DNA of 64,000 nucleotides from Scatosoma sp045542595 (GCA_045542595.1 JAZQLI010000037.1:1-64000), one strand, 5' to 3'; positions 32,628 to 42,112 are shown, counted from the stretch's first letter. The notes: generated by a model from the letters alone, not told the origin. Made by a program: numbers and translations.

Positions 32628-33431
32628 ATGTATACGTTAAAAGTAGGTAAATCGATTGTGGTACGCGATGCTAAATTTTACGATAACGTGAAAGAGTTGG
32701 AAGAAGCAGGCTTCGATACCGTCGACGCCGATTTATGCGAAGGCGGTTTTTTCTACGGCGAAGAAGATAAACAAAACGTATGCAACCGTTTGCAATACAT
32801 TAACGATTCGCGTTTAAAACTCAACGGCGTACACTTGCCGTACGGCGGCAGCCGTAATATCGCGCATTTGGACGACGCTATAAGAAAGGAAGCCATTGCG
32901 CAGCATTTGGAAATGATTAAGGCGGCGGATAAATACTCGCCCCGTTGTTATATCATTCACGGTAGCTGGGAACCCGTACCCGATAACGAACGGGAAGAAG
33001 GTTTGCGTCGTATGACGGAAGCACTGAACTATATGCAAAAACAAACGAAAACGCCGATTGCGGTGGAATCATTGCCACGCACTTGTCTTTTGAATACGGC
33101 GGCGGAAATGGTCAAAGCGGCGGCAATGCTCGATAAACCGTATTTTTGCTTGGACGTAAACCATTTCTTGCAAGAAAAAACGGAAACGGTTATTCCTAAA
33201 GTGGCGAAATGGATTATCACCACGCATATTTCCGACCACGATTACGAAAACGAAAGACATTGGTTACCAGGCAAGGGCGAAATTGCTTGGTTGAACGTGA
33301 TAGCAGAATTAGAAAAAGCAGGCTATCAAGGCGTTTGGAATTTTGAAGTGCGCGACGACGCATACGATACGTATAAAAATTTAAAGGCGAATTTTGATAA
33401 TATGTTTGCGAACTATAGCGCACAAAAATAG
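32628..33431 (+). CDS. Sugar isomerase/epimerase-like TIM-barrel protein (copy 2)
   Basis: The 267-residue paralogue of the gene at 31776 has the same motif series: KLNGVHLPYGG near residue 64, YIIHGSWEP near residue 106, PIAVESLPRTCLLN near residue 143, CLDVNHFL near residue 175, HISDHDYENERHWLPGKGEI near residue 201, and VWNFEV. Metal ligands appear retained in both copies, so both are probably active, perhaps on different sugars or as a heteromer. RBS AAGGAG lies upstream; the gap to the following SGNH gene is 8 bases. The substrate is unknown. Confidence 0.72.
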   Translation: MYTLKVGKSIVVRDAKFYDNVKELEEAGFDTVDADLCEGGFFYGEEDKQNVCNRLQYINDSRLKLNGVHLPYGGSRNIAHLDDAIRKEAIAQHLEMIKAADKYSPRCYIIHGSWEPVPDNEREEGLRRMTEALNYMQKQTKTPIAVESLPRTCLLNTAAEMVKAAAMLDKPYFCLDVNHFLQEKTETVIPKVAKWIITTHISDHDYENERHWLPGKGEIAWLNVIAELEKAGYQGVWNFEVRDDAYDTYKNLKANFDNMFANYSAQK

Positions 33432-33439
33432 GGAAACGT

Positions 33440-34036
33440 ATGAAAAAAGAATGGTTTGAATGGATACATAGTTGGTGCGAAGCGACGACGCAAGACGATT
33501 TGCCGCGTGTGCTTTTGGTGGGGGATTCTATCACGCACGGATATCAAGGCGCGGTTAGAAATGCCCTAAAAGGGGTTTGTTACGTCGATTACGTGGCTAC
33601 GTCGTATGCAATCGATAGTAAAATGTATAATTTGCTTGTGGAAAATTTTGTAAAAGACAGCCGCTACGACGTAATCCATTTCAATCACGGTTTGCACGGC
33701 ATACATTTAAGCAAACGTGGATATCAAAGCCGTATGAAAAAGCTGCTTTGCCGTTTGGAAAAGCAATCGAAAATTCTTTTAACCACCACTACGGTAGTGT
33801 ATACCGCAGATAACAAGCGTTTGCACCCGAACTGGAATAAACGAGTACAGGAGCGCAACGACGTGGTATGGGCTTTGGCAACAGAAAAAGGCTACGCGGT
33901 AGACGATTTGTATTCTGTAAGCCTTGCTATCGACAAGGCGGATAGGAGCAACGACGGCACGCATTACGAAAGCGTGGGTTACGAACGATTAGCGGTATCA
34001 GTTGCCGACTCTATCAAAAAAGTGTTGGGGAAATAG
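33440..34036 (+). CDS. SGNH/GDSL hydrolase (1)
   Basis: The 198-residue protein contains the SGNH blocks: the Ser block LLVGDSITHG near residue 25, an Asn/Gly block HFNHGLHG near residue 75, and the Asp-His block DGTHYESVG near residue 179. There is no signal peptide. Family members remove O-acetyl or similar ester groups from sugars, which would fit deacetylation of imported glycans before glycosidases act. It lies between the twin isomerases and the GH95-like gene with gaps under 10 bases. The substrate is inferred only from context. Confidence 0.78.
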   Translation: MKKEWFEWIHSWCEATTQDDLPRVLLVGDSITHGYQGAVRNALKGVCYVDYVATSYAIDSKMYNLLVENFVKDSRYDVIHFNHGLHGIHLSKRGYQSRMKKLLCRLEKQSKILLTTTTVVYTADNKRLHPNWNKRVQERNDVVWALATEKGYAVDDLYSVSLAIDKADRSNDGTHYESVGYERLAVSVADSIKKVLGK

Positions 34037-34041
34037 GAAGT

Positions 34042-36276
34042 ATGCAGTTAAAGAAATACGATATCAAAAGCGATAAAGCCATTGCCCGTTGGGACGAAGC
34101 ACTACCGCTTGGCAACGGCAAAATAGGGTGCTTAATTTACGGGGATAATCCGTTATACTTATCTTTGGATTCCATTGATTTATGGGATACGAGAGTAAAC
34201 CCCGTAACCCTTGAAGACGGTTTCCATTTTGCCAATTTGAAAAAGTTGGTAAAAAGCGGTAGCGATGCCGATTGGCAGGAATACAACCGCTTGTTCGACG
34301 ATGTTTTTATGGGTTGCGCGTATCCTAGTAAAATTACCGCAGGCAGGATAGAACTTTCGTTTGCCGACGGGAAAACGGCTTCTTCTAAACTCTCCATTTC
34401 TACGGCTTTGGCGGAAGTGTACGGGGAAAACGGATTGAAATTGCAGTCGTTTTTAAGCGCGACGGATTTTGTCGGCGCTGCGAGAGTTTACGGGGAGTAT
34501 TCGCTCAATATACATATTCCAAATTACATTTCGGGGGACGCGCATAACCATTCGGGGATAGGTAGGCAAGACCAAGAAATGAGTATGCACTATCCTAAGG
34601 CGAATATTCTTCACGAAGACGGATTTACCTATTACGTACAAAGTACGCATACCGATTTTAAGTACGGTATTTTCGTGTATCGCAAGCCGTGCGGCGCGTA
34701 TGACGAATTGTATTTTACCGTGGCTAAAAATACCGATTGTACCGATTTCGTCAACGTAACGAAAACAAAATTGTTACAGGCGGCGAAAAAAGGGTTTGAC
34801 GGTTTATATTGTACGCACGAAAAATGGTGGAAACAATATTGGAAACAATCGGAAATTTCGCTGGGCGATAGTCTCATTGAAAGCGTATACTACCGTTCGT
34901 GGTATTTATTTGCTTCCACGTCGCGCAAAGGGTTTTATCCTATGCCCTTACAAGGCGTTTGGACGGCGGATAACGATAGTTTACCGCCCTGGAAAGGGGA
35001 TTATCATCACGATACCAATACGCAGCTTTCCTATCAGGCGTATTTAAAGGCAAACCGTTTAAACGAAGGCGTGGTATTCGTCGATTATTTATGGAATTTA
35101 CGGGAAGCGTATAAAGCGTTCGCAAAAGATTTTTTCGGCGTAGAAGGCATTTTAGTGCCTTCGTGCTCGACTATCGACGGAAAACCGATGGGCGGTTGGG
35201 CGCACTACTCGTTATCGCCGACAATGACGATTTGGGCGGCGCAAAGCTTTGACGAATACTGGCTGTATACGGGCGACGAAGTGTTTTTACGCGAACGTGC
35301 ATATCCGTTTTTTAAAGAGGTTGGCAAGGCGATTTTTAGGTTGTTGGAAGAAAGAAACGGGAAATTGTATTTGCCGCTTTCCAGCTCTCCTGAAATTCAT
35401 AATAATACGCGCAAGGCGTATTTAACGCCTAATTCTAACTTCGATTTAGCACTCATTGTCTATTTATATAAAACGTTGCAAGGATATGCCGCGCATTTTG
35501 GGGAAGCGGGCGCCGTGCAAAAATACGAAAGTATCTTAAGTAAATTAGACGATATTGCAATATTTAACGGCAAAGTAATAGGGTTGAGCCCCGACGAGAC
35601 GTTACAAGAATCGCACAGGCATTTTTCGCATTTAATGTGCTTGTATCCCTTGCACCTTATCAATTACGATACGCCCGAACACAAACGCTTATACGAGTGC
35701 ACTTTGTACGAATTAGAACGTTTGGGTATGGGTATGTGGGTAGGCTTTTCGTTTGCTATGTGCGCGCAAATTTACGCTATGGCGGAAAAGGGGAATTCCG
35801 CATATGAAAAGTTACGCCAGTTTGCCTACGCGTTTGTGGCGGAGAATGGTTTTCATTTGAACGGCGATTTTAAGGAATACGGATTGACCACCTTCCATTA
35901 CCGTCCGTTTACGTTGGAAAGCTCGTTTGGGTGGTGCGACGCATTGCACGAAATGCTTATGCAAGACCATCAAGGTTACGTGCATTTGTTTCCTGCCCTG
36001 CCTACGGAATGGAAAGATAGGAAACTTTCGTTTAAGAAGTTGCGTAGCGTAGGCGGCGCTTTGGTTAGCGCTACTATGTATAGCGGCACGCTTTGTAAAG
36101 TGGTTATCGAAGCGCAATCCGCACGGGTAATTAAGCTTAAAAACACGTTTGGCGTAGGGCAGGTATGCGTTGAAAACGGAAATGGTGTAACGGTTATCGA
36201 CGAAGTGGACGGGTGTTTTATCTTGCCGCTTGCAAAAGGCAAAACGAAAGTATACGTGGAGAAAAACGCAAAATGA
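34042..36276 (+). CDS. GH95-like glycoside hydrolase (alpha-L-fucosidase/alpha-L-galactosidase family)
   Basis: The 744-residue protein has the GH95 layout: N-terminal beta domain opening with RWDEALPLGNGKIGCLIYGD near residue 13, then an (alpha/alpha)6 barrel and a C-terminal beta domain. The expected general acid is E451 in SSSPEIHNN. At the place where fucosidases have the Asn-x-Asn pair, this protein has D324-T-N326 (HHDTNTQ), and where Asp is expected in a DGN-type motif it has K583 (EKGNSAY). These comparisons rest on my memory of characterised enzymes. So the family is likely, but fucosidase activity is not certain. No signal peptide. It overlaps the next gene by 4 bases (ATGA). Confidence 0.72.
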   Translation: MQLKKYDIKSDKAIARWDEALPLGNGKIGCLIYGDNPLYLSLDSIDLWDTRVNPVTLEDGFHFANLKKLVKSGSDADWQEYNRLFDDVFMGCAYPSKITAGRIELSFADGKTASSKLSISTALAEVYGENGLKLQSFLSATDFVGAARVYGEYSLNIHIPNYISGDAHNHSGIGRQDQEMSMHYPKANILHEDGFTYYVQSTHTDFKYGIFVYRKPCGAYDELYFTVAKNTDCTDFVNVTKTKLLQAAKKGFDGLYCTHEKWWKQYWKQSEISLGDSLIESVYYRSWYLFASTSRKGFYPMPLQGVWTADNDSLPPWKGDYHHDTNTQLSYQAYLKANRLNEGVVFVDYLWNLREAYKAFAKDFFGVEGILVPSCSTIDGKPMGGWAHYSLSPTMTIWAAQSFDEYWLYTGDEVFLRERAYPFFKEVGKAIFRLLEERNGKLYLPLSSSPEIHNNTRKAYLTPNSNFDLALIVYLYKTLQGYAAHFGEAGAVQKYESILSKLDDIAIFNGKVIGLSPDETLQESHRHFSHLMCLYPLHLINYDTPEHKRLYECTLYELERLGMGMWVGFSFAMCAQIYAMAEKGNSAYEKLRQFAYAFVAENGFHLNGDFKEYGLTTFHYRPFTLESSFGWCDALHEMLMQDHQGYVHLFPALPTEWKDRKLSFKKLRSVGGALVSATMYSGTLCKVVIEAQSARVIKLKNTFGVGQVCVENGNGVTVIDEVDGCFILPLAKGKTKVYVEKNAK

Positions 36277-36902
36277 AACTCATTACCATAGGCGATTCGA
36301 TAACGCGCGGTACGCATATTGACGACAACGGCAACTGGGCGGTGGCACAGCCCAACTATTCCCAAGTGCTGCAAACACTGCTCGGCACAAACGAGTTATC
36401 TTGCTTGGGCGTAAACGGCGTTTCAATAAGCGCTACTTCCCATACGAATTCCCAAGATGCCCTTTGTAGACTGTGCGAAAACGCGGTGGACGGGGATATC
36501 GTAGTGGTTGCCGGTGGCACGAACGATTTCGGTACTTCGGTAGAAGTGGGGAACGAAAACGACAGAAAAGATATTTCCACGTACGGGGCACTACATATAC
36601 TCTTTACAAGATTGAAAGCGCTCAATCCTCAAGCGGAATTATACGCGGTGTTGCCTATTCCGCGCCAAAACGAAAACGTAAAAAACCAACGCGGTTATAT
36701 TTTAGACGATTACCGCGCGGCGATAAAGACGGTAGCGAAACGGTTTGACGTGGCGGTGATAGACGGCAAAAAATTGCCGATTAACCCCGAAGACGAAACC
36801 GAGCGGCAGGCGTATATCCGCGACGGATTGCACCCCAACACCAAATGCCACGCTATCTACGGCAAATTTATTTATGACGAAATAATACGTATAAAAGGAT
36901 AA
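36273..36902 (+). CDS. SGNH/GDSL hydrolase (2)
   Basis: The 209-residue protein starts at ATG 36273, which overlaps the preceding stop as ATGA; an upstream in-frame ATG at 36213 lies well inside the GH95-like gene and is rejected. SGNH blocks: LITIGDSITRG near residue 2, VVAGGTNDFG near residue 75, and DGLHPNTKCH near residue 188. It lacks a signal peptide. An esterase acting on acylated sugars in the cytoplasm is likely. This is the second SGNH gene of the operon and is only distantly similar to the first. Confidence 0.8.
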   Translation: MKLITIGDSITRGTHIDDNGNWAVAQPNYSQVLQTLLGTNELSCLGVNGVSISATSHTNSQDALCRLCENAVDGDIVVVAGGTNDFGTSVEVGNENDRKDISTYGALHILFTRLKALNPQAELYAVLPIPRQNENVKNQRGYILDDYRAAIKTVAKRFDVAVIDGKKLPINPEDETERQAYIRDGLHPNTKCHAIYGKFIYDEIIRIKG

Positions 36903-36908
36903 AAAACT

Positions 36909-37331
36909 ATGTTAAAAGGAATTTCTAAAATTATATCTCCTGAACTATTAAAAATTTTGTGTGAAATGGGGCACGGAGACGAAATTGTTATTGCGGACGG
37001 AAATTTTCCTGCCGTAACCAACGGAAAAAGATTGGTACGCGCGGATGGGCTCGGCGGCGTGGAAATGTTAGACGCGGTACTGTCGCTTATTCCGTTAGAT
37101 ACGTACGCTCCGTCAAATTTTATGTTGATGGAAACCACGCAAGGCGACCCTACGCCCACCATTTGGGGAGAATATTTCAAAGTGGCAAACGCCAACGACG
37201 ATAACGTACGTGTGGAGAAATTAGAAAGGTTTGCCTTTTATGAACGCGCGAAAAACGCGTTTGCCGTTATCGCAACGGGCGAAGGCGCAATATACGCCAA
37301 CATCATTTTAAAAAAGGGTGTTATAAAATAA
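36909..37331 (+). CDS. fucU: L-fucose mutarotase, RbsD/FucU family
   Basis: The 140-residue protein matches the RbsD/FucU family in length and motifs. MLKGISKIISPELLKILCEM is the typical start, and MGHGDEIVIADGNFPA (residue 20 on) contains the conserved His and Asp. ERFAFYERAKNAFAVIATGE near the end is also typical. FucU interconverts alpha- and beta-L-fucose, which supplies the anomer used by fucose isomerase; the isomerase gene lies 3 kb downstream in the same operon. RbsD (ribose) is the alternative, but no ribose gene is nearby. Stop and next start overlap as TAATG. Confidence 0.85.
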   Translation: MLKGISKIISPELLKILCEMGHGDEIVIADGNFPAVTNGKRLVRADGLGGVEMLDAVLSLIPLDTYAPSNFMLMETTQGDPTPTIWGEYFKVANANDDNVRVEKLERFAFYERAKNAFAVIATGEGAIYANIILKKGVIK

Positions 37332-38002
37332 TGCGCACGGAAGAATTTGTATTTAACGGACATAAGGCCACCGTTATATTACCCGATAACCCCAACGGCA
37401 AATGGATATGGAAAACGGAATTTTTCTATGCGTTCGATAAAGCGGAACAAACTCTGTTACAAAAGGGCTATACGCGCGTGTATTACGGTATAAGCGATAT
37501 GTACGGTAGCGCGAAAGCGGCGAGAAAAATGCACGCGTTTCATAAATTTATTATAGAAAAATACGGCTTGCAAACGAAAGCAACTCTGTTTGGATTTAGC
37601 CGCGGCGGACTGTATGCGTTTTCCTATACGTTGTTCTATCCCGAATGGGTGGACAAGGTGTATTTAGACGCACCCGTGCTCGATTTAAAAAGTTGGCCGC
37701 CCAAAGGCAGCGTGGAACAAAGTCAGGTATTTGACGAGTTTTCACTCAATGAAGAAACGTTGCAAACGTATAAAGGCAACCCCGTGGATTTGTTGGAAGA
37801 ATTTTTCGCTTTGGGAATTCCCGTATTGCTTGTGGCAGGCGACGCGGACGAAGTGGTGCCGCTGGAAGAAAACGGCGGTAAGATGATAGCGTACGCCACA
37901 CAAACGAATGCGGATTTTCGGTATATCATTAAAAACGGTTGTAAGCATCATCCCCATTCGTTAGAAAACGTAGAAGAAATTGTGCGGTTTGTGGAAAAAT
38001 AA
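37331..38002 (+). CDS. Alpha/beta-hydrolase fold protein
   Basis: The 223-residue protein carries the nucleophile elbow GFSRGG near residue 87, a D in DADEVVP near residue 175, and a His-rich end (CKHHPHS near residue 206) that could supply the catalytic His. There is no signal peptide. It probably hydrolyses an ester or a lactone in the fucose/glycan operon. Its start overlaps the fucU stop by one base, so translation is coupled. The specific substrate is not known. Confidence 0.72.
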   Translation: MRTEEFVFNGHKATVILPDNPNGKWIWKTEFFYAFDKAEQTLLQKGYTRVYYGISDMYGSAKAARKMHAFHKFIIEKYGLQTKATLFGFSRGGLYAFSYTLFYPEWVDKVYLDAPVLDLKSWPPKGSVEQSQVFDEFSLNEETLQTYKGNPVDLLEEFFALGIPVLLVAGDADEVVPLEENGGKMIAYATQTNADFRYIIKNGCKHHPHSLENVEEIVRFVEK

Positions 38003-38057
38003 ACGCTTGACGTTAAAGATATATCCTATAATCATAAATCATAAAGGAGAAAGTAGT

Positions 38058-40226
38058 ATGAGAAAAGGCAGAGTAACCATTCCTACGGACGAAAATTACG
38101 TAGAAGGAACGTTGAAAATAGCGGAGCTTTGGGGTGCGGACGCCGTACGCGATTGCGACGGTACGCATCTTCCCAAAAACGCAAAGGAACTTGCGGAAAA
38201 GGTGTATAATACCTATTTTGTGGTGCGCGGCGATAACGCTTGGGCAGACAACCACACGGACGAATTGCAAAGCGTACTCCTTACGACGGACTATACGCTG
38301 GCTACGGGGAACGAGCTTGTTATTGATTTGTTAAAAGGCTATTCGCGCGAGCAGCTTGGTGTCAACGAGGAAAATCCTAAAAAATACTGGCAGGTATTTG
38401 ATAGAACGGTAGACAAGGAAGTAAACGGTTGGGAATATCTCGGTAACGGAAAAGTAAAAATTGAAACTTTGCCTTATCACGAATATTCGGTGAACTTCTT
38501 TGCGGTCAATCAATGGGATTCTACGCAAATGTATAACTACATAACCAACAACTGGAATATTGAAAAGCACAAGGTTATGGAGCCGCGCTTTCAAGCGACC
38601 TTTGAACATATCAAAGACAATATGAGAAAGTGGTGCGCGGAAAATGAAAACGTAAACGTCGTTCGTTATACTACGTTTTTATATCACTTCTTCCTTGTGT
38701 TCAACGAAATCAACAAGGAACGCCACGTAGACTGGTTTGGCTATCCTATGACGGCTAGCCCCCGTGCCTTTGACGAATTTGAAAAGGAATACGGCTATAC
38801 TTTAAAAGCGGAAGATATCGTTTCGCAAGGTACGTATCAAAGCAATTTCGTTAACCCCACGAAAAAATTCCGCGATTATATGGAATTTACCGAAAAGTAC
38901 GTAACCAAAACGGTACGCGAACTGGTGGATATCGTACACGCTGAAGGGAAAGAAGCTATGATGTTCCTTGGGGATAGCTGGATTGGTACAGAACCGTACG
39001 GCGAGTATTTCAAGGATATGCAGTTGGACGCGGTAGTAGGCTCGGTAGGCGGCGGCGTTACGGTACGTATGCTTTCCGAAATTCCCCACGTCAAATATCA
39101 CGAAGGCAGATTTTTGCCGTACTTCTTCCCCGATACGTTTTTTGAAGGCAATGAAGAAAACGCCATTGCGGAACTGGATAGAAACTGGGTAACCGCTCGT
39201 CGCGCTATGATGCGTAAGCCACTGGATAGAATGGGCTTTGGCGGCTATCTTGCTTTGGCTGCGAAATTCCCTAAATTTATCGAACGGGCAGGGCAGGTAT
39301 GCGACGAATTCCGTGCGATTTGCGACGCGGCAGGGGACGCAAAGCCGTATGCAGGCTTGACGGTGGCTATTTTGAACGCTTGGGGCGCAAAGCGTAGCTG
39401 GATGTGCCATATGGTTGCGCACGAGCTGTGGTATCAACAAGTATATTCCTATCAAGGGGTATACGAAGCGCTTAGCGGCTTGGGCGTAGACGTACGCTTT
39501 ATCTCGTTCGACGATATCAAAAACAAAGGCATCGATAAGGATATCGACGTTATTTTGAACGTAGGCGACGAAGGCACGGCGTTTAGCGGCGGCGAGTATT
39601 GGAACGACGGACAAATTGTAACTACCGTTCGTCAATGGGTAGCGGAAGGACACGGCTTTATCGGCGTCGGTGAACCTACGGCGTATCAAAAAGGCGGTAG
39701 GACGTTTGTGCTTGCCGACGTAATGGGCGTGGATAAGGAAAAAGGCTTTACTCTTTCCGACGACAAATATAATATTCAAAAGAAAGCGCACTTCATCACC
39801 GAAGATATCCAAGGGGAAATCGACTACGGCGAAGGTATGAAAAACGTATACGCGTTTAACGGAGCGGACGTTTTGGATATCGAAATTTCGCCCCGTTTTA
39901 CAAGAAACGTAAACGTAGGCGAAGTAAAGTTGGCGGCAAACGCTTACGGGAAAGGCCGCGGTGTGTATATCGCAGGGCTTCCGTACAGTCCGCAAAACGC
40001 AAGGCTTTTACTTCGCGCGCTGTTCTGGTCGGCACATAAGGAAACGGAAATGAAGAAAGCGTATTCTTCCAACCCCGTAACTGATTGTTCGTATTATCCC
40101 GAAACGAAGAAATACGCGGTTATCAATAATACGAACGAACAACAAGCAACGACGTTTTACGACGTAAACGGCAAGGCGAGTGAAATGACGCTTGCGCCTA
40201 ATTCGGTGGCTTGGATAAAAGCATAA
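38058..40226 (+). CDS. GH112 beta-galactoside phosphorylase (galacto-N-biose/lacto-N-biose type)
   Basis: The 722-residue protein has the characteristic GH112 start GRVTIPTDENYVEGTLKIAE and AVRDCDGTHLP (residues 3-40), a barrel with MFLGDSWIGTEPYG near residue 302, and an extended C-terminal part, with length typical of the family. It splits beta-1,3-galactosyl-HexNAc with phosphate, giving galactose 1-phosphate. Some relatives act on galactosyl-1,4-rhamnose instead; the rhamnose-type kinase and aldolase genes at 60134-62357 keep that option open. ATG 38058 is chosen because AAAGGAGA lies just upstream; the longer frame from 37980 runs into the preceding gene. FucI follows 27 bases later. Confidence 0.88.
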   Translation: MRKGRVTIPTDENYVEGTLKIAELWGADAVRDCDGTHLPKNAKELAEKVYNTYFVVRGDNAWADNHTDELQSVLLTTDYTLATGNELVIDLLKGYSREQLGVNEENPKKYWQVFDRTVDKEVNGWEYLGNGKVKIETLPYHEYSVNFFAVNQWDSTQMYNYITNNWNIEKHKVMEPRFQATFEHIKDNMRKWCAENENVNVVRYTTFLYHFFLVFNEINKERHVDWFGYPMTASPRAFDEFEKEYGYTLKAEDIVSQGTYQSNFVNPTKKFRDYMEFTEKYVTKTVRELVDIVHAEGKEAMMFLGDSWIGTEPYGEYFKDMQLDAVVGSVGGGVTVRMLSEIPHVKYHEGRFLPYFFPDTFFEGNEENAIAELDRNWVTARRAMMRKPLDRMGFGGYLALAAKFPKFIERAGQVCDEFRAICDAAGDAKPYAGLTVAILNAWGAKRSWMCHMVAHELWYQQVYSYQGVYEALSGLGVDVRFISFDDIKNKGIDKDIDVILNVGDEGTAFSGGEYWNDGQIVTTVRQWVAEGHGFIGVGEPTAYQKGGRTFVLADVMGVDKEKGFTLSDDKYNIQKKAHFITEDIQGEIDYGEGMKNVYAFNGADVLDIEISPRFTRNVNVGEVKLAANAYGKGRGVYIAGLPYSPQNARLLLRALFWSAHKETEMKKAYSSNPVTDCSYYPETKKYAVINNTNEQQATTFYDVNGKASEMTLAPNSVAWIKA

Positions 40227-40253
40227 ATAAAAAAAATAAGGAGAAAAAACAGT

Positions 40254-42086
40254 ATGGCAAAAAACAGATACGTGGGAGATTATCCCGTAATCGGTATCCG
40301 TCCTATCGTGGACGGTAGACGCGGACCTATGCAACTTCGTGAAAGCTTGGAAGGGCAAGTAATGGCAATGGCAAACGCCGCGAAAAAGTTGTTTGAAGAA
40401 AACCTTTTCTATTCGAACGGCGAACCTGTGAAAGTAGTGATGGCGGACACGTCTATCGGGCGCGTACCCGAAGCGGCGGCTTGCGCGAACAAATTCAAGA
40501 AAGAAGGGGTAAGCATTACCCTTTCCGTCACGCCTTGTTGGTGCTACGGCAGTGAAACGATGGATATGGACCCTACCACTATCAAAGCGGTGTGGGGCTT
40601 TAACGGTACGGAACGTCCCGGCGCGGTATATTTGGCGGCGGTACTTGCAGGCCACGCGCAAAAGGGCTTGCCTGCGTTCGGTATTTACGGACACGAAGTA
40701 CAAGATAGAGATATGGTAGAAACCATTCCTGACGACGTAAAAGAAAAATTGCTGCGCTTTGGTCGCGCAGCGGTAGCGGTGGCTACGATGCGCGGTAAAT
40801 CGTACTTGCAAATCGGTTCGCAATGTATGGGTATCGCAGGCTCGATTATCGACCAAGACTTTATGGAATCTTACCTTGATATGCGCGTAGAAAGCGTAGA
40901 CGAAGTGGAAATTCTCCGTCGTATGGAAGAAGGCATTTACAACGAAGAAGAATACCAAAAAGCGTTAAAATGGACGAAAGAACATTGCAAAATGGGTAGA
41001 GACGACAATCCCGAATCGGTAGAATTCTTGGGCGAAACGCGCCGTATTAAATTTACCGACGAAGAAAAGGAAAAGCAATGGGAATTCACCGTTAAAATGT
41101 ACTGTATCATCAAGGATTTGATGGCAGGCAACAAGAATTTGCCCGACGGCTTTGAAGAAGAAAAAGTAGGGCATAATGCCATTGCAGGCGGTTTCCAAGG
41201 TCAAAGACAATGGACGGACCATTGGCCGAACTGCGATTATCCCGAAGCGTTGCTCTCGTCCACGTTCGATTACGAAGGCGCGAGAGAACCGTATACGCTC
41301 GCTACCGAAAACGACGTATTGAACGGGTTGGGAATGTTGTTTATGCGTTTACTTACGCATAGAGCGCAAATTTTTGCGGACGTAAGAACGTATTGGAGCG
41401 GCGACGCAACCAAGCGTGTTACGGGGTACGATTTGGAAGGCAAAGCGAAAGAATCGGATGGTATCATTCACCTTTTGAATTCGGGCGCGGCGTGTTTGGA
41501 TGCTTGCGGCGAATGTAAAGACGAAAACGGCAACGCCATTATGAAAAAATGGTGGGAAGTAACGGACGAAGATATCGAAAAGATGACGAAAGCCACCGTT
41601 TGGTGCGAAGCGGGTTTTGATAACTTCCGCGGCGGCGGTTTCTCTAGCCATTACACGACGAAAGCGGAAATGCCTTGCACGATGATTCGTTTGAACCTTG
41701 TTAAAGGATTAGGTCCTGTGTTGCAAATTGCCGAAGGTTGGACGGTACGCTTGCCCGACGACGTTTCGGATACGCTTATGGAAAGAACGAACCCGACGTG
41801 GCCTTGCACTTGGTTTGCTCCCCGTTGCGACGGCAAGGAAGGCAGTCCGTTCAAGACGGCATACGAAGTGATGCAAAACTGGGGTGCAAATCACGGTGCG
41901 ATTTCTTATGGACATATCGGCGCGGACTTGATTACGATGTGTTCGATGCTCCGTATTCCCGTTTGTATGCACAACGTACCTAAGGACGAAATTTTCCGCC
42001 CTGCGTGCTGGAATGCGTTTGGTATGGACAAAGAAGGGCAAGATTATCGCGCTTGCCAGGCTTACGGGCCTTTGTATAAAAAGTAA
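40254..42086 (+). CDS. fucI: L-fucose isomerase
   Basis: The 610-residue protein matches fucose isomerase over its full length: PVIGIRPIVDGRRGPMQLRE near residue 10, LSVTPCWCYGSETMDMDP near residue 90, NGTERPGAVYLAA near residue 118, and MIRLNLVKGLGPVLQIAEGW near residue 477. The enzyme is a metal-dependent hexamer that converts L-fucose (or D-arabinose) to L-fuculose. It is the last gene of the operon, followed by a terminator. Fuculose kinase and aldolase are missing here; rhamnulokinase-type and rhamnulose-1-phosphate aldolase-type genes at 60134-62357 could serve instead. RBS AAGGAG. Confidence 0.92.
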   Translation: MAKNRYVGDYPVIGIRPIVDGRRGPMQLRESLEGQVMAMANAAKKLFEENLFYSNGEPVKVVMADTSIGRVPEAAACANKFKKEGVSITLSVTPCWCYGSETMDMDPTTIKAVWGFNGTERPGAVYLAAVLAGHAQKGLPAFGIYGHEVQDRDMVETIPDDVKEKLLRFGRAAVAVATMRGKSYLQIGSQCMGIAGSIIDQDFMESYLDMRVESVDEVEILRRMEEGIYNEEEYQKALKWTKEHCKMGRDDNPESVEFLGETRRIKFTDEEKEKQWEFTVKMYCIIKDLMAGNKNLPDGFEEEKVGHNAIAGGFQGQRQWTDHWPNCDYPEALLSSTFDYEGAREPYTLATENDVLNGLGMLFMRLLTHRAQIFADVRTYWSGDATKRVTGYDLEGKAKESDGIIHLLNSGAACLDACGECKDENGNAIMKKWWEVTDEDIEKMTKATVWCEAGFDNFRGGGFSSHYTTKAEMPCTMIRLNLVKGLGPVLQIAEGWTVRLPDDVSDTLMERTNPTWPCTWFAPRCDGKEGSPFKTAYEVMQNWGANHGAISYGHIGADLITMCSMLRIPVCMHNVPKDEIFRPACWNAFGMDKEGQDYRACQAYGPLYKK

Positions 42087-42112
42087 TACGCTAATATATT
42101 TGCGCAATAAAA

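Noticed and set aside
38005..38034. TTGACG...TATAAT as a promoter before GH112
   Set aside because: The boxes are only 14 bp apart, too short for a normal sigma-A promoter; read-through from the upstream genes is more likely.
38802..39995. 397-codon open frame opposite the GH112 gene
   Set aside because: It lies fully antisense to a strong gene, has an Arg/His/Phe-rich composition without any motif, and arises from the codon style of the real gene.
40008..40958. 316-codon open frame opposite fucI
   Set aside because: Antisense to a well conserved enzyme, no ribosome site, no recognisable domain.
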